From JBBIRW01 sp037441565 (GTDB taxonomy: Bacteria; Desulfobacterota; JBBIRW01), in the NCBI GenBank assembly GCA_037441565.1, contig JBBIRW010000006.1, forward strand, positions 1-64,000: a DNA stretch of 64,000 nt, written 5' to 3'. The notes below the pieces were generated by a model. The model was not told where the DNA came from and did not search any database. It saw only the letters and a list, made by a program, of their open reading frames with translations. A program made the translations under genes and the position numbers. How positions within the stretch are numbered: position 1 is the stretch's first letter; the number at the start of each line of letters is the position of its first letter. Shown here piece by piece: positions 48,850-58,413 of this stretch.

Positions 48850-51111
48850 ATGGAATTCGAAAAGATGGAGAGATATCTACTCATCGTTGAATCACCTACA
48901 AAGGCAAGAACGCTCAAGAAAATTGTGGGGGATAGTTATGAAATAAAGGCCTCAATGGGCCATGTAAAGGACCTTCCAAAGAGCGATCTTGGTGTGGAGA
49001 TAGAGAATGGATTTGATCCCCATTACGAATTAATTAAAGGGAAGAAGAAGATACTTCTTGATATTAAGAAGTCTGCAAAAAAAGCAGAGAAGATATACCT
49101 TGGAACAGATCCAGATAGGGAAGGTGAGGCAATTGCCTGGCATATTTCTGAAGAGATAGGTGATGGAAAGGATATCTATAGGGTACTTTTCCATGAATTT
49201 ACCGCTAAGAGGGTTCTTGAGGCCCTGAGAAATCCTGAAACATTAAATAGAAACAGGTATGAGTCGCAGGTTGCAAGAAGGATACTTGACAGGCTCGTTG
49301 GGTATTTAATCAGTCCTATTCTCTGGGAAAAGGTTAGAAGGGGACTCAGTGCAGGAAGGGTTCAATCGGTTGCCCTGAGGATCATAGTAGAAAGGGAAAG
49401 GGAGATCCAGTCATTTGTGCCTGAGGAGTACTGGACGGTCTCCGTAAGACTCGAGGGAAACTATTTACCTTCATTTGAGTGCAGATTGGTTGAAAAGGGA
49501 GGTCAAAAGGTCTCAATAAGGAATCAGGATGAAGCTGAACGCATAGTTGAAGAACTCAGGGGATCAAGATTTTTCGTTTCCCGGGTTATTAAGAAGGAGA
49601 AGAAAAGATTTCCATCTCCTCCATTCATCACAAGCAAGCTTCAGCAAGAGGCATCAAGAAAGCTTGGTTTTTCACCTGTTAAAACTATGCTTATTGCACA
49701 GCATCTCTATGAAGGGGTGGATCTCGGGGAGGGCGGTCCTGTTGGATTGATAACTTACATGAGGACGGATTCTGTGAGGGTATCAGCGGAGGCACTTGCT
49801 GCACTAAGGAGGTATATATCAGAGCAGTATGGGGAAGAATATCTTTCAGCACAGCCATATAATTACAGGAACAGTAAGACCTCTCAGGATGCCCATGAGG
49901 CAATAAGACCGACATCTGTTGAGATTACGCCCCAGATGGTGAAGGATTATCTGGACGAGGATCATTACCTTCTCTACGATCTCATATGGAAGAGATTTGT
50001 GACAAGTCAGATGACTCCTGCTGTATACGATCAGACAATCTATGAGATAACTGCTGGTGATTATCTTCTTCGGGCCACTGGAAGCATTATGAGATTTAAG
50101 GGATTTACAGCCCTCTATACAGAGGGAAGGGATGAAGTTGATGCCGAGGAGGATGATGCAATCTCACTTCCAGTGCTTGAGGAAGGGGAGGAACTGAGGC
50201 CTCTTGAGTTCTTGCCCAAGCAGCATTTCACCCAGCCTCCACCACGCTTCACAGAGGCTACCCTTGTGAAAGAGCTTGAGGAGAAAGGGATTGGAAGGCC
50301 ATCCACATATGCAATCATCCTGAGCACAATTCAGGAAAGGGGGTATGTAAAGCTTGAGTCCGGAAGGTTCAAACCCACTGAGCTCGGATTTCTTGTGTCA
50401 GATCTTCTTGTTACTCATTTTAGCGATATCATCAATGTTGAGTTTACCGCCTCAATGGAAGAGATGCTGGATAAGATAGAAGAGGGCGAGATGGACTGGA
50501 GATCTGTTCTTTGGAGTTTCTACTCCCCCTTCAGGCAGAGCTTAGAGAAGGCAAAAATGGAGATGGTTAATGTAAAGGCAACCGGTATTCCGACGGATAT
50601 AATCTGTGAAAGCTGTGGCTCTAAGATGGTTATCAGGTGGGGGAAAAATGGTAATTTCCTTGCCTGTTCATCCTATCCTTCCTGTAAGAATACAAAGAAC
50701 TTTTACCGGGACGTTGATGGAAGGGTAAGGATCAAGAATGATGAGCCTGTTCATGATCTCATATGTGAACTCTGTGGTTCACCAATGGTGATAAAAAATA
50801 GCAGATTCGGAAAATTTCTCTCATGTTCATCCTATCCAAAATGTTTAAACAAAAGACCCCTCGATCTTGGAGTTGGATGTCCTGTTAAGGATTGTGATGG
50901 GAAGATAGTTGAGAGGAAGACAAAGAGAAGGAAGGTATTTTACAGTTGCTCAAACTATCCCCGATGCACCTTTGCAATATGGGACAGACCCATATCAAGA
51001 AGCTGCCCCTCCTGTGGTTTCCCCCTGCTTGTTGAAAAAAAGGGTAGAGGAGGGGTGATTTACCTCTGTATCAATAAGGGTTGCAACTTCAAAGAGAGGA
51101 AGAGGGATTGA
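48850..51111 (+). CDS. topA: DNA topoisomerase I
   Basis: This 753-residue type IA topoisomerase relaxes negative supercoils. The N-terminal TOPRIM domain has LIVESPTKARTL and DPDREGEAIAWH, and the catalytic tyrosine is Y303 in TYMRTDS. The C-terminus carries four cysteine zinc ribbons (starting CESCGSKM, CELCGSPM, CPVKDCDGK and CPSCGFPL). A start five codons later is possible. It follows dprA by one base, the usual order. Confidence 0.97.
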   Translation: MEFEKMERYLLIVESPTKARTLKKIVGDSYEIKASMGHVKDLPKSDLGVEIENGFDPHYELIKGKKKILLDIKKSAKKAEKIYLGTDPDREGEAIAWHISEEIGDGKDIYRVLFHEFTAKRVLEALRNPETLNRNRYESQVARRILDRLVGYLISPILWEKVRRGLSAGRVQSVALRIIVEREREIQSFVPEEYWTVSVRLEGNYLPSFECRLVEKGGQKVSIRNQDEAERIVEELRGSRFFVSRVIKKEKKRFPSPPFITSKLQQEASRKLGFSPVKTMLIAQHLYEGVDLGEGGPVGLITYMRTDSVRVSAEALAALRRYISEQYGEEYLSAQPYNYRNSKTSQDAHEAIRPTSVEITPQMVKDYLDEDHYLLYDLIWKRFVTSQMTPAVYDQTIYEITAGDYLLRATGSIMRFKGFTALYTEGRDEVDAEEDDAISLPVLEEGEELRPLEFLPKQHFTQPPPRFTEATLVKELEEKGIGRPSTYAIILSTIQERGYVKLESGRFKPTELGFLVSDLLVTHFSDIINVEFTASMEEMLDKIEEGEMDWRSVLWSFYSPFRQSLEKAKMEMVNVKATGIPTDIICESCGSKMVIRWGKNGNFLACSSYPSCKNTKNFYRDVDGRVRIKNDEPVHDLICELCGSPMVIKNSRFGKFLSCSSYPKCLNKRPLDLGVGCPVKDCDGKIVERKTKRRKVFYSCSNYPRCTFAIWDRPISRSCPSCGFPLLVEKKGRGGVIYLCINKGCNFKERKRD

Positions 51112-51113
51112 TC

Positions 51114-52463
51114 ATGGGTCATGAAAATGTGGTTGTGATCGGGGGAGGACTTGCCGGTTGTGAGGCTGCATGGCAGCTTGCCAGAAGGGGGTTTAATGTT
51201 ACTATTTGTGAGATGAAACCGTTGAAGATGAGTGAAGCCCACAGGTCACCTTATCTCGCAGAACTTGTGTGCAGTAACTCATTCAGATCTTCTGATCTTT
51301 TTTCAGCCGCGGGGCTGCTAAAGGAGGAGATGAGAAGGGCAGGATCCATTGTTATGGAAGCCGCAGCGAAGACTGCGATTCCTGCAGGACAGGCACTGGC
51401 TGTTGATAGAGAGAAGTTTTCTGCCTATGTGACCTGGCATATTGAGACCCATCCGAATATAAAGGTCGAAAGGAAAGAGGTAGATGATATTCCATCTGAG
51501 GGAATAGTTATCATTGCAACCGGTCCACTTACATCTGAAAAATTTTCAGAAAGGATCTCCATTATGACGGGCAGGGAGCATCTTTATTTTTATGATGCCA
51601 TATCACCGATAGTTGATGCATCATCGATCGATTTTAATATCGGCTTCAGGGCATCGCGATATAATAAGGGTGGCGATGATTATTTGAACCTTCCTATGAA
51701 CAAGGAAGAGTACGAAGCTTTCGTAAGGGAGCTTGTTTCAGCAAAGAGGGTTCCACTTCGTTTCTTCGAAAAACCCATCTTCTTTGAAGGCTGTCTTCCC
51801 ATTGAGGAGATGGCAGAAAAAGGGGTTGATACCCTCCGATTCGGACCACTCAAACCTGTTGGATTAAGGGATATGCGTGGCTTGGAACCCTATGCTGTTG
51901 TTCAACTGAGGGCGGAGAATCTTGATGGTACAATGTATAACATGGTGGGATTTCAGACACGTCTTACATATCCTGAGCAGAAAAGGGTTTTTCGTATGAT
52001 TCCAGGGTTAGGGAATGCAGAATTTCTGCGCTATGGAAGTATGCACAGGAATACATATATAAATTCTCCCATTCTTCTTGAAAAAACACTACAATTTAAG
52101 AAAGATGAAAGGATATTCTTTGCAGGCCAGATCACCGGTGTTGAGGGATACATCGAGTCTGCTTCTATGGGAATTGTTGCGGGGATAGAGGCTGCGCTAT
52201 TGTCTGACAGCAGGAAGCCCGTTCCTCCACCACCGGAGACCGCAATGGGTGCACTGATAAAATATATAACCGATATCAGGAGAAAGAATTTTCAGCCGAT
52301 GAAGATCAATTTTGGACTTTTTCCCCTTCCGGAAAGAGGCCCTGGAAGGGCAAAGAGAGAGGCTTTTATTGTGAGGAGGGCAATTGACGCCTTTGAAAGG
52401 TGGCTTGAGGATATAGACAGGAAGATTCCTCCGATGGAGTTACATGGAGGGGTCAGTATTTAA
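51114..52463 (+). CDS. trmFO: Methylenetetrahydrofolate-tRNA-(uracil-5-)-methyltransferase TrmFO
   Basis: About 449 residues from the ATG at 51114. The longer frame from 51081 lies inside topA, and the shorter one begins with the expected FAD motif (VVVIGGGLAGCEAA). TrmFO makes T54 in tRNA using methylene-THF and FAD in place of SAM. The catalytic cysteine motif LVCSNSFRSSD, the QTRLTYPEQKRVFRMIPGL segment and GQITGVEGYIESA are present. GAGGG precedes the start. Confidence 0.95.
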   Translation: MGHENVVVIGGGLAGCEAAWQLARRGFNVTICEMKPLKMSEAHRSPYLAELVCSNSFRSSDLFSAAGLLKEEMRRAGSIVMEAAAKTAIPAGQALAVDREKFSAYVTWHIETHPNIKVERKEVDDIPSEGIVIIATGPLTSEKFSERISIMTGREHLYFYDAISPIVDASSIDFNIGFRASRYNKGGDDYLNLPMNKEEYEAFVRELVSAKRVPLRFFEKPIFFEGCLPIEEMAEKGVDTLRFGPLKPVGLRDMRGLEPYAVVQLRAENLDGTMYNMVGFQTRLTYPEQKRVFRMIPGLGNAEFLRYGSMHRNTYINSPILLEKTLQFKKDERIFFAGQITGVEGYIESASMGIVAGIEAALLSDSRKPVPPPPETAMGALIKYITDIRRKNFQPMKINFGLFPLPERGPGRAKREAFIVRRAIDAFERWLEDIDRKIPPMELHGGVSI

Positions 52464-52490
52464 TTTTAGGAATTCAACGAGAATGGGGAG

Positions 52491-53372
52491 ATGGAGAAGG
52501 AATTAGAATACTTTCTAAATTATCTTCAGTATGAACGATTCTACTCATCACATACAATTCGAAGTTACCGGATCGACATATCAGAATTTATAAATTTTCT
52601 AAAGGATAAAAAGCACAGCTGGGATCAGGTTGATCTTTATGATATAAAGGCATATGTATATTCCATTTATAAGAAGGACAAAAAGGTAACAATTGCAAGG
52701 AAGCTTTCCGCATTGAGATCATTCTTCAGATTCCTTATGAGGATTGAGAGGGTAAGATTAAATCCTGCACTGCTTCAGGAAACACCTAAGAGGGAGAGGA
52801 GTCTGCCATCTTTTCTTACGGTTGATGAGGCATTTTCACTTATTGAAGCTGTAAGGGGTGAAGGTTTTGTTGAAAAGAGAGACAGGGCTATCCTTGAGCT
52901 ATTTTATTCAAGTGGGCTTCGGCTGTCCGAGATTTCTAAGATAGATCTGGGAGATCTGGATTTCTCGCTTCAGATGGTTAAGGTAAAGGGAAAAGGAGGA
53001 AAGGAGAGGATTGTTCCTTTTGGAAATAAGGCAAGGGATGCTCTTCTGGAGTATCTCAATGCATCTTCCGAGAGGCGGAAAGGGAGGGCATTCTTTATTT
53101 CAATGCGGGGAGAAAGACTTTCAACGCGAAATATAGCAAGGATCGTTGAGAAGTATAGAAGAAGGATATCCCTTTCCAAAAGGGTCACACCGCACACCCT
53201 CAGGCATAGTTTTGCAAGCCATCTCCTCGAGGCCGGTGCTGATCTGAGAACAATACAGGAGTTGCTTGGCCATGCGAGTCTTTCAACCACCCAGAGGTAT
53301 ACGCATATAAATCTTGATAAGCTGATGAAGATATATGATGATTGTCATCCAAGGGCAAAAAAGAAGGATTAA
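52491..53372 (+). CDS. Xer-type tyrosine recombinase
   Basis: The 293-residue recombinase has an N-terminal SAM-like core-binding domain (about 1-90) and a catalytic domain with the full set of residues: Arg in SSGLRLSEI, Lys in KGKGGKERIVPF, HTLRHSFASHLL, LLGHASLSTTQ and the nucleophile Y270 in QRYTHI. Length and context (between trmFO and hslV) fit XerC/XerD chromosome dimer resolution; which of the two cannot be decided. No attachment site is visible nearby. Confidence 0.93.
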   Translation: MEKELEYFLNYLQYERFYSSHTIRSYRIDISEFINFLKDKKHSWDQVDLYDIKAYVYSIYKKDKKVTIARKLSALRSFFRFLMRIERVRLNPALLQETPKRERSLPSFLTVDEAFSLIEAVRGEGFVEKRDRAILELFYSSGLRLSEISKIDLGDLDFSLQMVKVKGKGGKERIVPFGNKARDALLEYLNASSERRKGRAFFISMRGERLSTRNIARIVEKYRRRISLSKRVTPHTLRHSFASHLLEAGADLRTIQELLGHASLSTTQRYTHINLDKLMKIYDDCHPRAKKKD

Positions 53373-53399
53373 TGGATGAATGAAAATATGGAGGAATCA

Positions 53400-53930
53400 A
53401 TGATAAGGTCAACAACTATTCTCTGTGTAAGGAGGGGCAGTAGTGTCGCCATGGGAGGGGATGGACAGGTAAGCATGGGCAGCACCATTATGAAGCATGG
53501 CGCAAGAAAGGTTAGAAGACTCTATAATGATAATGTGCTTGCCGGGTTTGCAGGCTCAAGCGCTGATGCCCTTGCACTTTTTGAAAAATTTGAGTCGAAG
53601 CTTGAGGAGTTCAGAGGAAATCTTAAAAGGGCAGCAGTTGAGCTTGCAAAGGACTGGAGAATGGATAAAGTACTAAGAAGGCTCGAGGCCCTCCTCATTG
53701 TTGCTGATAAAGAGGTGTCACTTGTTATCTCTGGAACTGGTGATGTAGTTGAACCGGATGATGGTGTCTGTGGTATAGGTTCAGGCGGACCATTTGCCGT
53801 TGCAGCTGCAAGGGCACTTTTGAAGTTCACAGAACTTGATGCAAAGAGTATTGTTAAGGAGGCAATGGAGATTGCCTCCGGGATCTGTGTTTATACAAAC
53901 AACAATATAATCATAGAGGAACTAAAATAA
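53400..53930 (+). CDS. hslV: ATP-dependent protease subunit HslV
   Basis: About 176 residues. I prefer the ATG at 53400 because GGAGG lies five bases upstream and it gives a four-residue propeptide (MIRS) before the catalytic threonine of TTILCVRR. Longer starts at 53376 and 53388 would add a leader not seen in the family. The proteasome-like fold shows GGDGQVSMG, VRRLYNDNVLAGFAG and GSGGPFAVAAARAL. It forms the peptidase rings of HslUV with the next gene. Confidence 0.95.
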   Translation: MIRSTTILCVRRGSSVAMGGDGQVSMGSTIMKHGARKVRRLYNDNVLAGFAGSSADALALFEKFESKLEEFRGNLKRAAVELAKDWRMDKVLRRLEALLIVADKEVSLVISGTGDVVEPDDGVCGIGSGGPFAVAAARALLKFTELDAKSIVKEAMEIASGICVYTNNNIIIEELK

Positions 53931-53942
53931 AAAGGAGGTTAA

Positions 53943-55352
53943 ATGGAAATTAAAAAATTAGATAAATCTGAAAACATAGATGAAAAGGGAGAGTTTCTCC
54001 AGGAGGAGCTAACACCGAAACAAATTGTTGAGGAGCTTGACAAGTATATTGTAGGGCAGAATAAGGCAAAGAAGGCTGTAAGTATTGCTATGAGAAATAG
54101 ATGGAGGAGGCAACAGGTTCCTCCGGAGCTGAGGGACGAAATAGCACCAAAAAACATCATTATGATAGGGCCAACAGGTGTTGGAAAAACAGAAATTGCA
54201 AGGAGGCTGGCAAAACTTACGAATGCGCCTTTCATAAAGGTTGAGGCATCAAAGTTCACAGAGGTCGGTTATGTAGGAAGGGATGTGGAATCTATAATAA
54301 GGGACCTCATGGATCTTGCTGTTAACATGGTAAGGGAAGAAGAGAAGCAAAAGATAAAAGAGAAAGCAAGGGAGATTGCAGAGGAAAAGGTTCTTGATCT
54401 ACTGCTCCCCCAGAGGGACGAGAGGATATTTTATTCGGAAAAGGCCCTGGAGATGAGGAAGGCTGACGACCTTAAGGGGACAAGGGATAAATTGAAAAAG
54501 ATGCTGAAGGAAGGCCTCCTTGACAACAGGGAGGTTGAACTTGAGGTAAGCGAGCGCACATTTCCTGTAATTGAAATCTTTTCCCCAACTGGTATGGAAG
54601 AGATGGATATTAATCTGAAAGAGGTCTTTAGCAATCTATTTCCAAAGAAAACAAAAAAGAGAAAGGTAAAAGTGGCTGAGGCCCTTGAGATCCTTACACA
54701 GGAGGAATCACAAAAGCTTATTGATATGGATAAAGTTACAAAAACAGCCCTTAGAAGGGTTGAACAACTTGGAATAGTTTTCATAGATGAAATTGATAAA
54801 ATTGCAGGAAGGGAAAAGGGTTATGGACCTGATGTTTCAAGGGAAGGTGTGCAGAGGGATCTTCTCCCTATTGTTGAGGGAACATCAGTGAACACAAAAT
54901 ATGGAATGGTAAAAACAGATCATATCCTTTTTATCGCTGCCGGTGCTTTTCATGTATCAAAACCCTCTGATCTCATTCCTGAGCTCCAGGGCAGATTCCC
55001 CATAAGGGTTGAACTTGATCCACTTACCAAGGAGGATTTTGTAAGGATTCTTACAGAACCAAGAAATGCACTTACAAAGCAATATATTGCACTTCTTCAA
55101 ACAGAGGGTGTTGAGTTGAAGTTTACTGATGATGCCATAGCTGAAATTGCTGAGATAGCATGCATTGTAAATGAAAGAACGGAAAATATAGGGGCAAGGA
55201 GACTGCATACTATAATGGAAAAGCTTCTCGAGGATATTTCATTCAATGCCGATGTCTATAAGGGAAAGAGTGTTATAATTGATGCACAATATGTAAGGGA
55301 AAGACTTTCTTCCATAATTAAAGATATAGATTTGAGTCGCTATATTCTCTGA
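53943..55352 (+). CDS. hslU: ATP-dependent protease ATPase subunit HslU
   Basis: This 469-residue AAA+ unfoldase feeds HslV. Motifs are LTPKQIVEELDKYIVGQ, Walker A GPTGVGKTE, the pore motif GYVGRD, Walker B VFIDEIDKI and the C-terminal IDLSRYIL that docks into HslV. The I-domain insertion (about 125-265) is present. AAAGGAGG precedes the ATG. The stop overlaps argB by one base, linking protease and arginine genes in one transcript. Confidence 0.97.
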   Translation: MEIKKLDKSENIDEKGEFLQEELTPKQIVEELDKYIVGQNKAKKAVSIAMRNRWRRQQVPPELRDEIAPKNIIMIGPTGVGKTEIARRLAKLTNAPFIKVEASKFTEVGYVGRDVESIIRDLMDLAVNMVREEEKQKIKEKAREIAEEKVLDLLLPQRDERIFYSEKALEMRKADDLKGTRDKLKKMLKEGLLDNREVELEVSERTFPVIEIFSPTGMEEMDINLKEVFSNLFPKKTKKRKVKVAEALEILTQEESQKLIDMDKVTKTALRRVEQLGIVFIDEIDKIAGREKGYGPDVSREGVQRDLLPIVEGTSVNTKYGMVKTDHILFIAAGAFHVSKPSDLIPELQGRFPIRVELDPLTKEDFVRILTEPRNALTKQYIALLQTEGVELKFTDDAIAEIAEIACIVNERTENIGARRLHTIMEKLLEDISFNADVYKGKSVIIDAQYVRERLSSIIKDIDLSRYIL

Positions 55353-56242
55353 TGAATGAGATAAACGAACTTGTCAAAAAGGCGCGAATACTTATTGAGG
55401 CCCTTCCTTACATAACAAAATTTTATAACAAAACCATTGTGATAAAGTATGGAGGTGCCTCGATGGTTGAAGATAATCTGAAGAGAAGCTTTGCAATCGA
55501 TGTTACACTGATGAAGTATATTGGACTTAATCCTGTAATTGTGCATGGTGGAGGGCCACAGATAGGTGAACTCTTAAAAAGACTTGGAAAACAGAGTTAC
55601 TTTGTAAGAGGAATGAGGGTCACAGATGATGAAACGATGGATATTGTTGAGATGGTCCTTGTAGGAAAAATAAACAAGGAGATAGTAAACCTTATTAATC
55701 AATATGGAGGGAAAGCTGTAGGATTGAGTGGAAAGGATGGAAGATTAATTGTGGCAGAAAAGATGATTATGGAGGCTTTTAATGAATCTTCAGGTGAAAA
55801 GGAGTTGATAGATATTGGAAGAGTGGGTGTGGTGAAGGAAGTAAATCCTGATGTTATTAAGGCACTCGACGAGCAGAGATTTATTCCTGTTATAGCCCCT
55901 GTGGGTGTAGGAGATGATGGGTCAACATACAATATAAATGCGGATATTGCAGCCAGTAAAATAGCATCTTCACTGTGCGCAGAGAAACTTATATTTCTTA
56001 CAGATGTTGAGGGTATTCTTAACGAGGATGGAAGGCTTATACCGAGCATTGATTTTAATACAGCCAGACAACTCATTGAATCAGGCGTGATTAAGGGAGG
56101 AATGATCCCGAAGGTTGAGTATTGTCTGGATGCACTGAAGAGCGGTGTTAAGAAAGCTCATATTATAGATGGCAGGATCGAGCATTCCATTTTACTTGAG
56201 ATATTTACTGATGTTGGGATAGGAACACAGATCCATATTTAG
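55352..56242 (+). CDS. argB: Acetylglutamate kinase
   Basis: This 296-residue amino-acid kinase performs the second step of arginine synthesis. It shows IKYGGASM near the N-terminus, VIVHGGGPQIGELLKRLGK, GLSGKDGRLI and IFLTDVEGIL followed by GGMIPKVE. It is the first of five consecutive arginine genes; argC and argJ/argA are not in the window. Confidence 0.96.
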   Translation: MNEINELVKKARILIEALPYITKFYNKTIVIKYGGASMVEDNLKRSFAIDVTLMKYIGLNPVIVHGGGPQIGELLKRLGKQSYFVRGMRVTDDETMDIVEMVLVGKINKEIVNLINQYGGKAVGLSGKDGRLIVAEKMIMEAFNESSGEKELIDIGRVGVVKEVNPDVIKALDEQRFIPVIAPVGVGDDGSTYNINADIAASKIASSLCAEKLIFLTDVEGILNEDGRLIPSIDFNTARQLIESGVIKGGMIPKVEYCLDALKSGVKKAHIIDGRIEHSILLEIFTDVGIGTQIHI

Positions 56243-56253
56243 AGAAGATTAAG

Positions 56254-57465
56254 GTGGATTCAACAGAGAAGCTAATAAGGGAATCAAACAAGTATCTGAT
56301 GAACACATACAGGAGATTTCCTGTTGTGGTCCAGACGGGGAATGGCTGCGTGGTTCGTGATGTTGATGGAAAGGAGTATATAGACTTTATTTCAGGTCTT
56401 GGGGTTTTAGGTCTTGGTCACTCTCCTTCATCTGTGGTTAAGGCGATAAAGGAACAGGCGGGAAAGCTTCTCCACATCTCCAATCTATTTCATAGCCTTC
56501 CACAGATAGAGTTAGCAAAGATGCTTGTGGAGTATTCATTTCCTGGGAAGGTATTTTTTTGTAATAGTGGAGCTGAGGCAAATGAGACAGCGATCAAGCT
56601 TGCAAGGAAATATTCAAGGGAGAAATTCGGGTTCGAAAGGTTTGAGATAATATGTATGGAAAATTCCTTCCATGGAAGGACCCTTGCAACACTTGCTGCA
56701 ACAGGGCAGGAGAAGTTCCATAAAGGATTTGAACCGCTCCCTCATGGCTTTAAACATGTGCCGTTCAATGATATTGTGAGCCTTGAAAGGGCAATTGGAT
56801 CTCAAACATGTGCAATCATACTCGAGCCGATACAGGGTGAAGGAGGTGTAATCCCCGCTGATTCAGATTATATGAGATCTGTAAGGGAGATCTGTAATAA
56901 AAACAACATACTCCTGATACTGGATGAGGTTCAGGTTGGTCTGGGAAGGACAGGAAGACTTTTTGCTTATCAGCATTATGATATAAAACCAGATATTCTG
57001 TCGCTGGGGAAAGCACTTGGTGGGGGGCTCCCTCTTGGAGCAATCATTGCAAAAGAGGATATTGCTGAGGTTTTTACCCCTGGATCCCATGGATCTACAT
57101 TCGGGGGTAATCCTGTAAGTTGTGCCGCTGGTGTTGCTTATATGAGAAGCCTTTTAAAGGAAGGGGTGCTTGATCATTGTGCAACAATCAGTGAATATTT
57201 TCTTGATACATTGCTGAGACTAAAAAATAAATACAGATTCATCAGGAGTGTCAGAGGAATGGGACTGATCCTCGCAATGGAACTGGATTTTGAAGCAGAT
57301 ATGGTAGTGGAGATGGCAATGAAGGAAGGTGTGCTTATTAACTGTACCCAGGAAAGGATATTGAGATTCCTGCCCCCCCTTATCATAAACAGGGATGACA
57401 TAGACCTTCTTTATGAGGTTCTGGACGGGATATTTAATCGTATTGAGGGGAAAGGATATAGATAA
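56254..57465 (+). CDS. argD: Acetylornithine aminotransferase
   Basis: This 403-residue class III PLP aminotransferase starts with GTG. Motifs: FCNSGAEANETAIKLAR, SFHGRTLATLAATGQ, LEPIQGEGGV, LILDEVQVGLGRTG and the PLP lysine in LSLGKALGGGLPLGA. In many bacteria the same enzyme also serves as succinyldiaminopimelate aminotransferase, which would fit the lysA-dapF genes downstream. It overlaps argF by one base. Confidence 0.95.
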   Translation: MDSTEKLIRESNKYLMNTYRRFPVVVQTGNGCVVRDVDGKEYIDFISGLGVLGLGHSPSSVVKAIKEQAGKLLHISNLFHSLPQIELAKMLVEYSFPGKVFFCNSGAEANETAIKLARKYSREKFGFERFEIICMENSFHGRTLATLAATGQEKFHKGFEPLPHGFKHVPFNDIVSLERAIGSQTCAIILEPIQGEGGVIPADSDYMRSVREICNKNNILLILDEVQVGLGRTGRLFAYQHYDIKPDILSLGKALGGGLPLGAIIAKEDIAEVFTPGSHGSTFGGNPVSCAAGVAYMRSLLKEGVLDHCATISEYFLDTLLRLKNKYRFIRSVRGMGLILAMELDFEADMVVEMAMKEGVLINCTQERILRFLPPLIINRDDIDLLYEVLDGIFNRIEGKGYR

Positions 57466-58391
57466 TGAGGCAAGGGAAGAGGGATTTTCTAACATTCTGG
57501 GATCTCACCCGTCAGGAAGTGGAAGAAATACTTCTGCTTTCAAGGGATCTTAAGGAAAAGAGAAAAAGGGGGATTGTTTACGAGCCCCTTAAGGGAAAGA
57601 TGCTTGCTATGATCTTTGAAAAGGCATCAACAAGGACAAGGGTTTCATTTGAAGTGGGAATGAGGGAACTTGGCGGCCATTCACTTTTCTTAAGTCCCTC
57701 TGAACTGCAGATCGGAAGAGGGGAGAGTATCTCAGATACGGCAAGGGTCCTCTCAAGATATGTTGACTGTATAATTATCAGAAGTTACTCACAGGAATTA
57801 GTTGAAGAGTTTGCGATTAATTCTGAAGTGCCTGTAATAAATGGTCTTACAAACAAACATCACCCCTGTCAGGTCCTTGGTGATATCTTCACAATCTGGG
57901 AAAAAAAGAGCTATCTGCAGGGTATAAAAGTTGCATATGTTGGTGATGGGAACAATGTGGCCCATTCACTTATACAGGCTGCATCACTAATGGATTTTAA
58001 TCTTACTGTTGCATGTCCTGATGGTTATGAGCCTGATCAATCGATTCTAAAGAGTGCCCTGGAGAAGAATCCTGGTAGCATCCGGGTTATCAGGAATCCC
58101 TTCGAAGCAGTTTCTGATGCTGATGTAATCTACACGGATGTATGGACAAGCATGGGATGGGAGGAAGAGGCTGAGTTAAGAAGGAAGATCTTCAGAGGAT
58201 ATCAGGTCAATATGGATCTCGTTTCCAGCTCGAAAAAGGATGTTATAGTTATGCACTGTCTGCCTGCACATCGCGGAGAGGAGATTACTTCAGATGTTAT
58301 GGATGGAAGTTGGTCTGTTATCTTGGATCAGGCAGAAAACAGGCTTCATACACAAAAAGCATTAATTATAAAACTTATCATTGGTTTTTGA
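57465..58391 (+). CDS. argF: Ornithine carbamoyltransferase
   Basis: The 308-residue enzyme makes citrulline from ornithine and carbamoyl phosphate. Carbamoyl-phosphate motifs STRTRVSFE, HPCQVLGD and HCLPAHRGEE are intact. The DVWTSMGWEEE loop binds ornithine. It ends within the region just upstream of the argG ribosome site. Confidence 0.96.
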   Translation: MRQGKRDFLTFWDLTRQEVEEILLLSRDLKEKRKRGIVYEPLKGKMLAMIFEKASTRTRVSFEVGMRELGGHSLFLSPSELQIGRGESISDTARVLSRYVDCIIIRSYSQELVEEFAINSEVPVINGLTNKHHPCQVLGDIFTIWEKKSYLQGIKVAYVGDGNNVAHSLIQAASLMDFNLTVACPDGYEPDQSILKSALEKNPGSIRVIRNPFEAVSDADVIYTDVWTSMGWEEEAELRRKIFRGYQVNMDLVSSSKKDVIVMHCLPAHRGEEITSDVMDGSWSVILDQAENRLHTQKALIIKLIIGF

Positions 58392-58413
58392 AGTTTCTTC
58401 AAGGAGGATAAAA

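Noticed and set aside
52491..53372. Tyrosine recombinase as the integrase of a mobile element
   Set aside because: It sits in the conserved trmFO-xer-hslV order, has XerC/D length, and no attachment repeats or cargo flank it.
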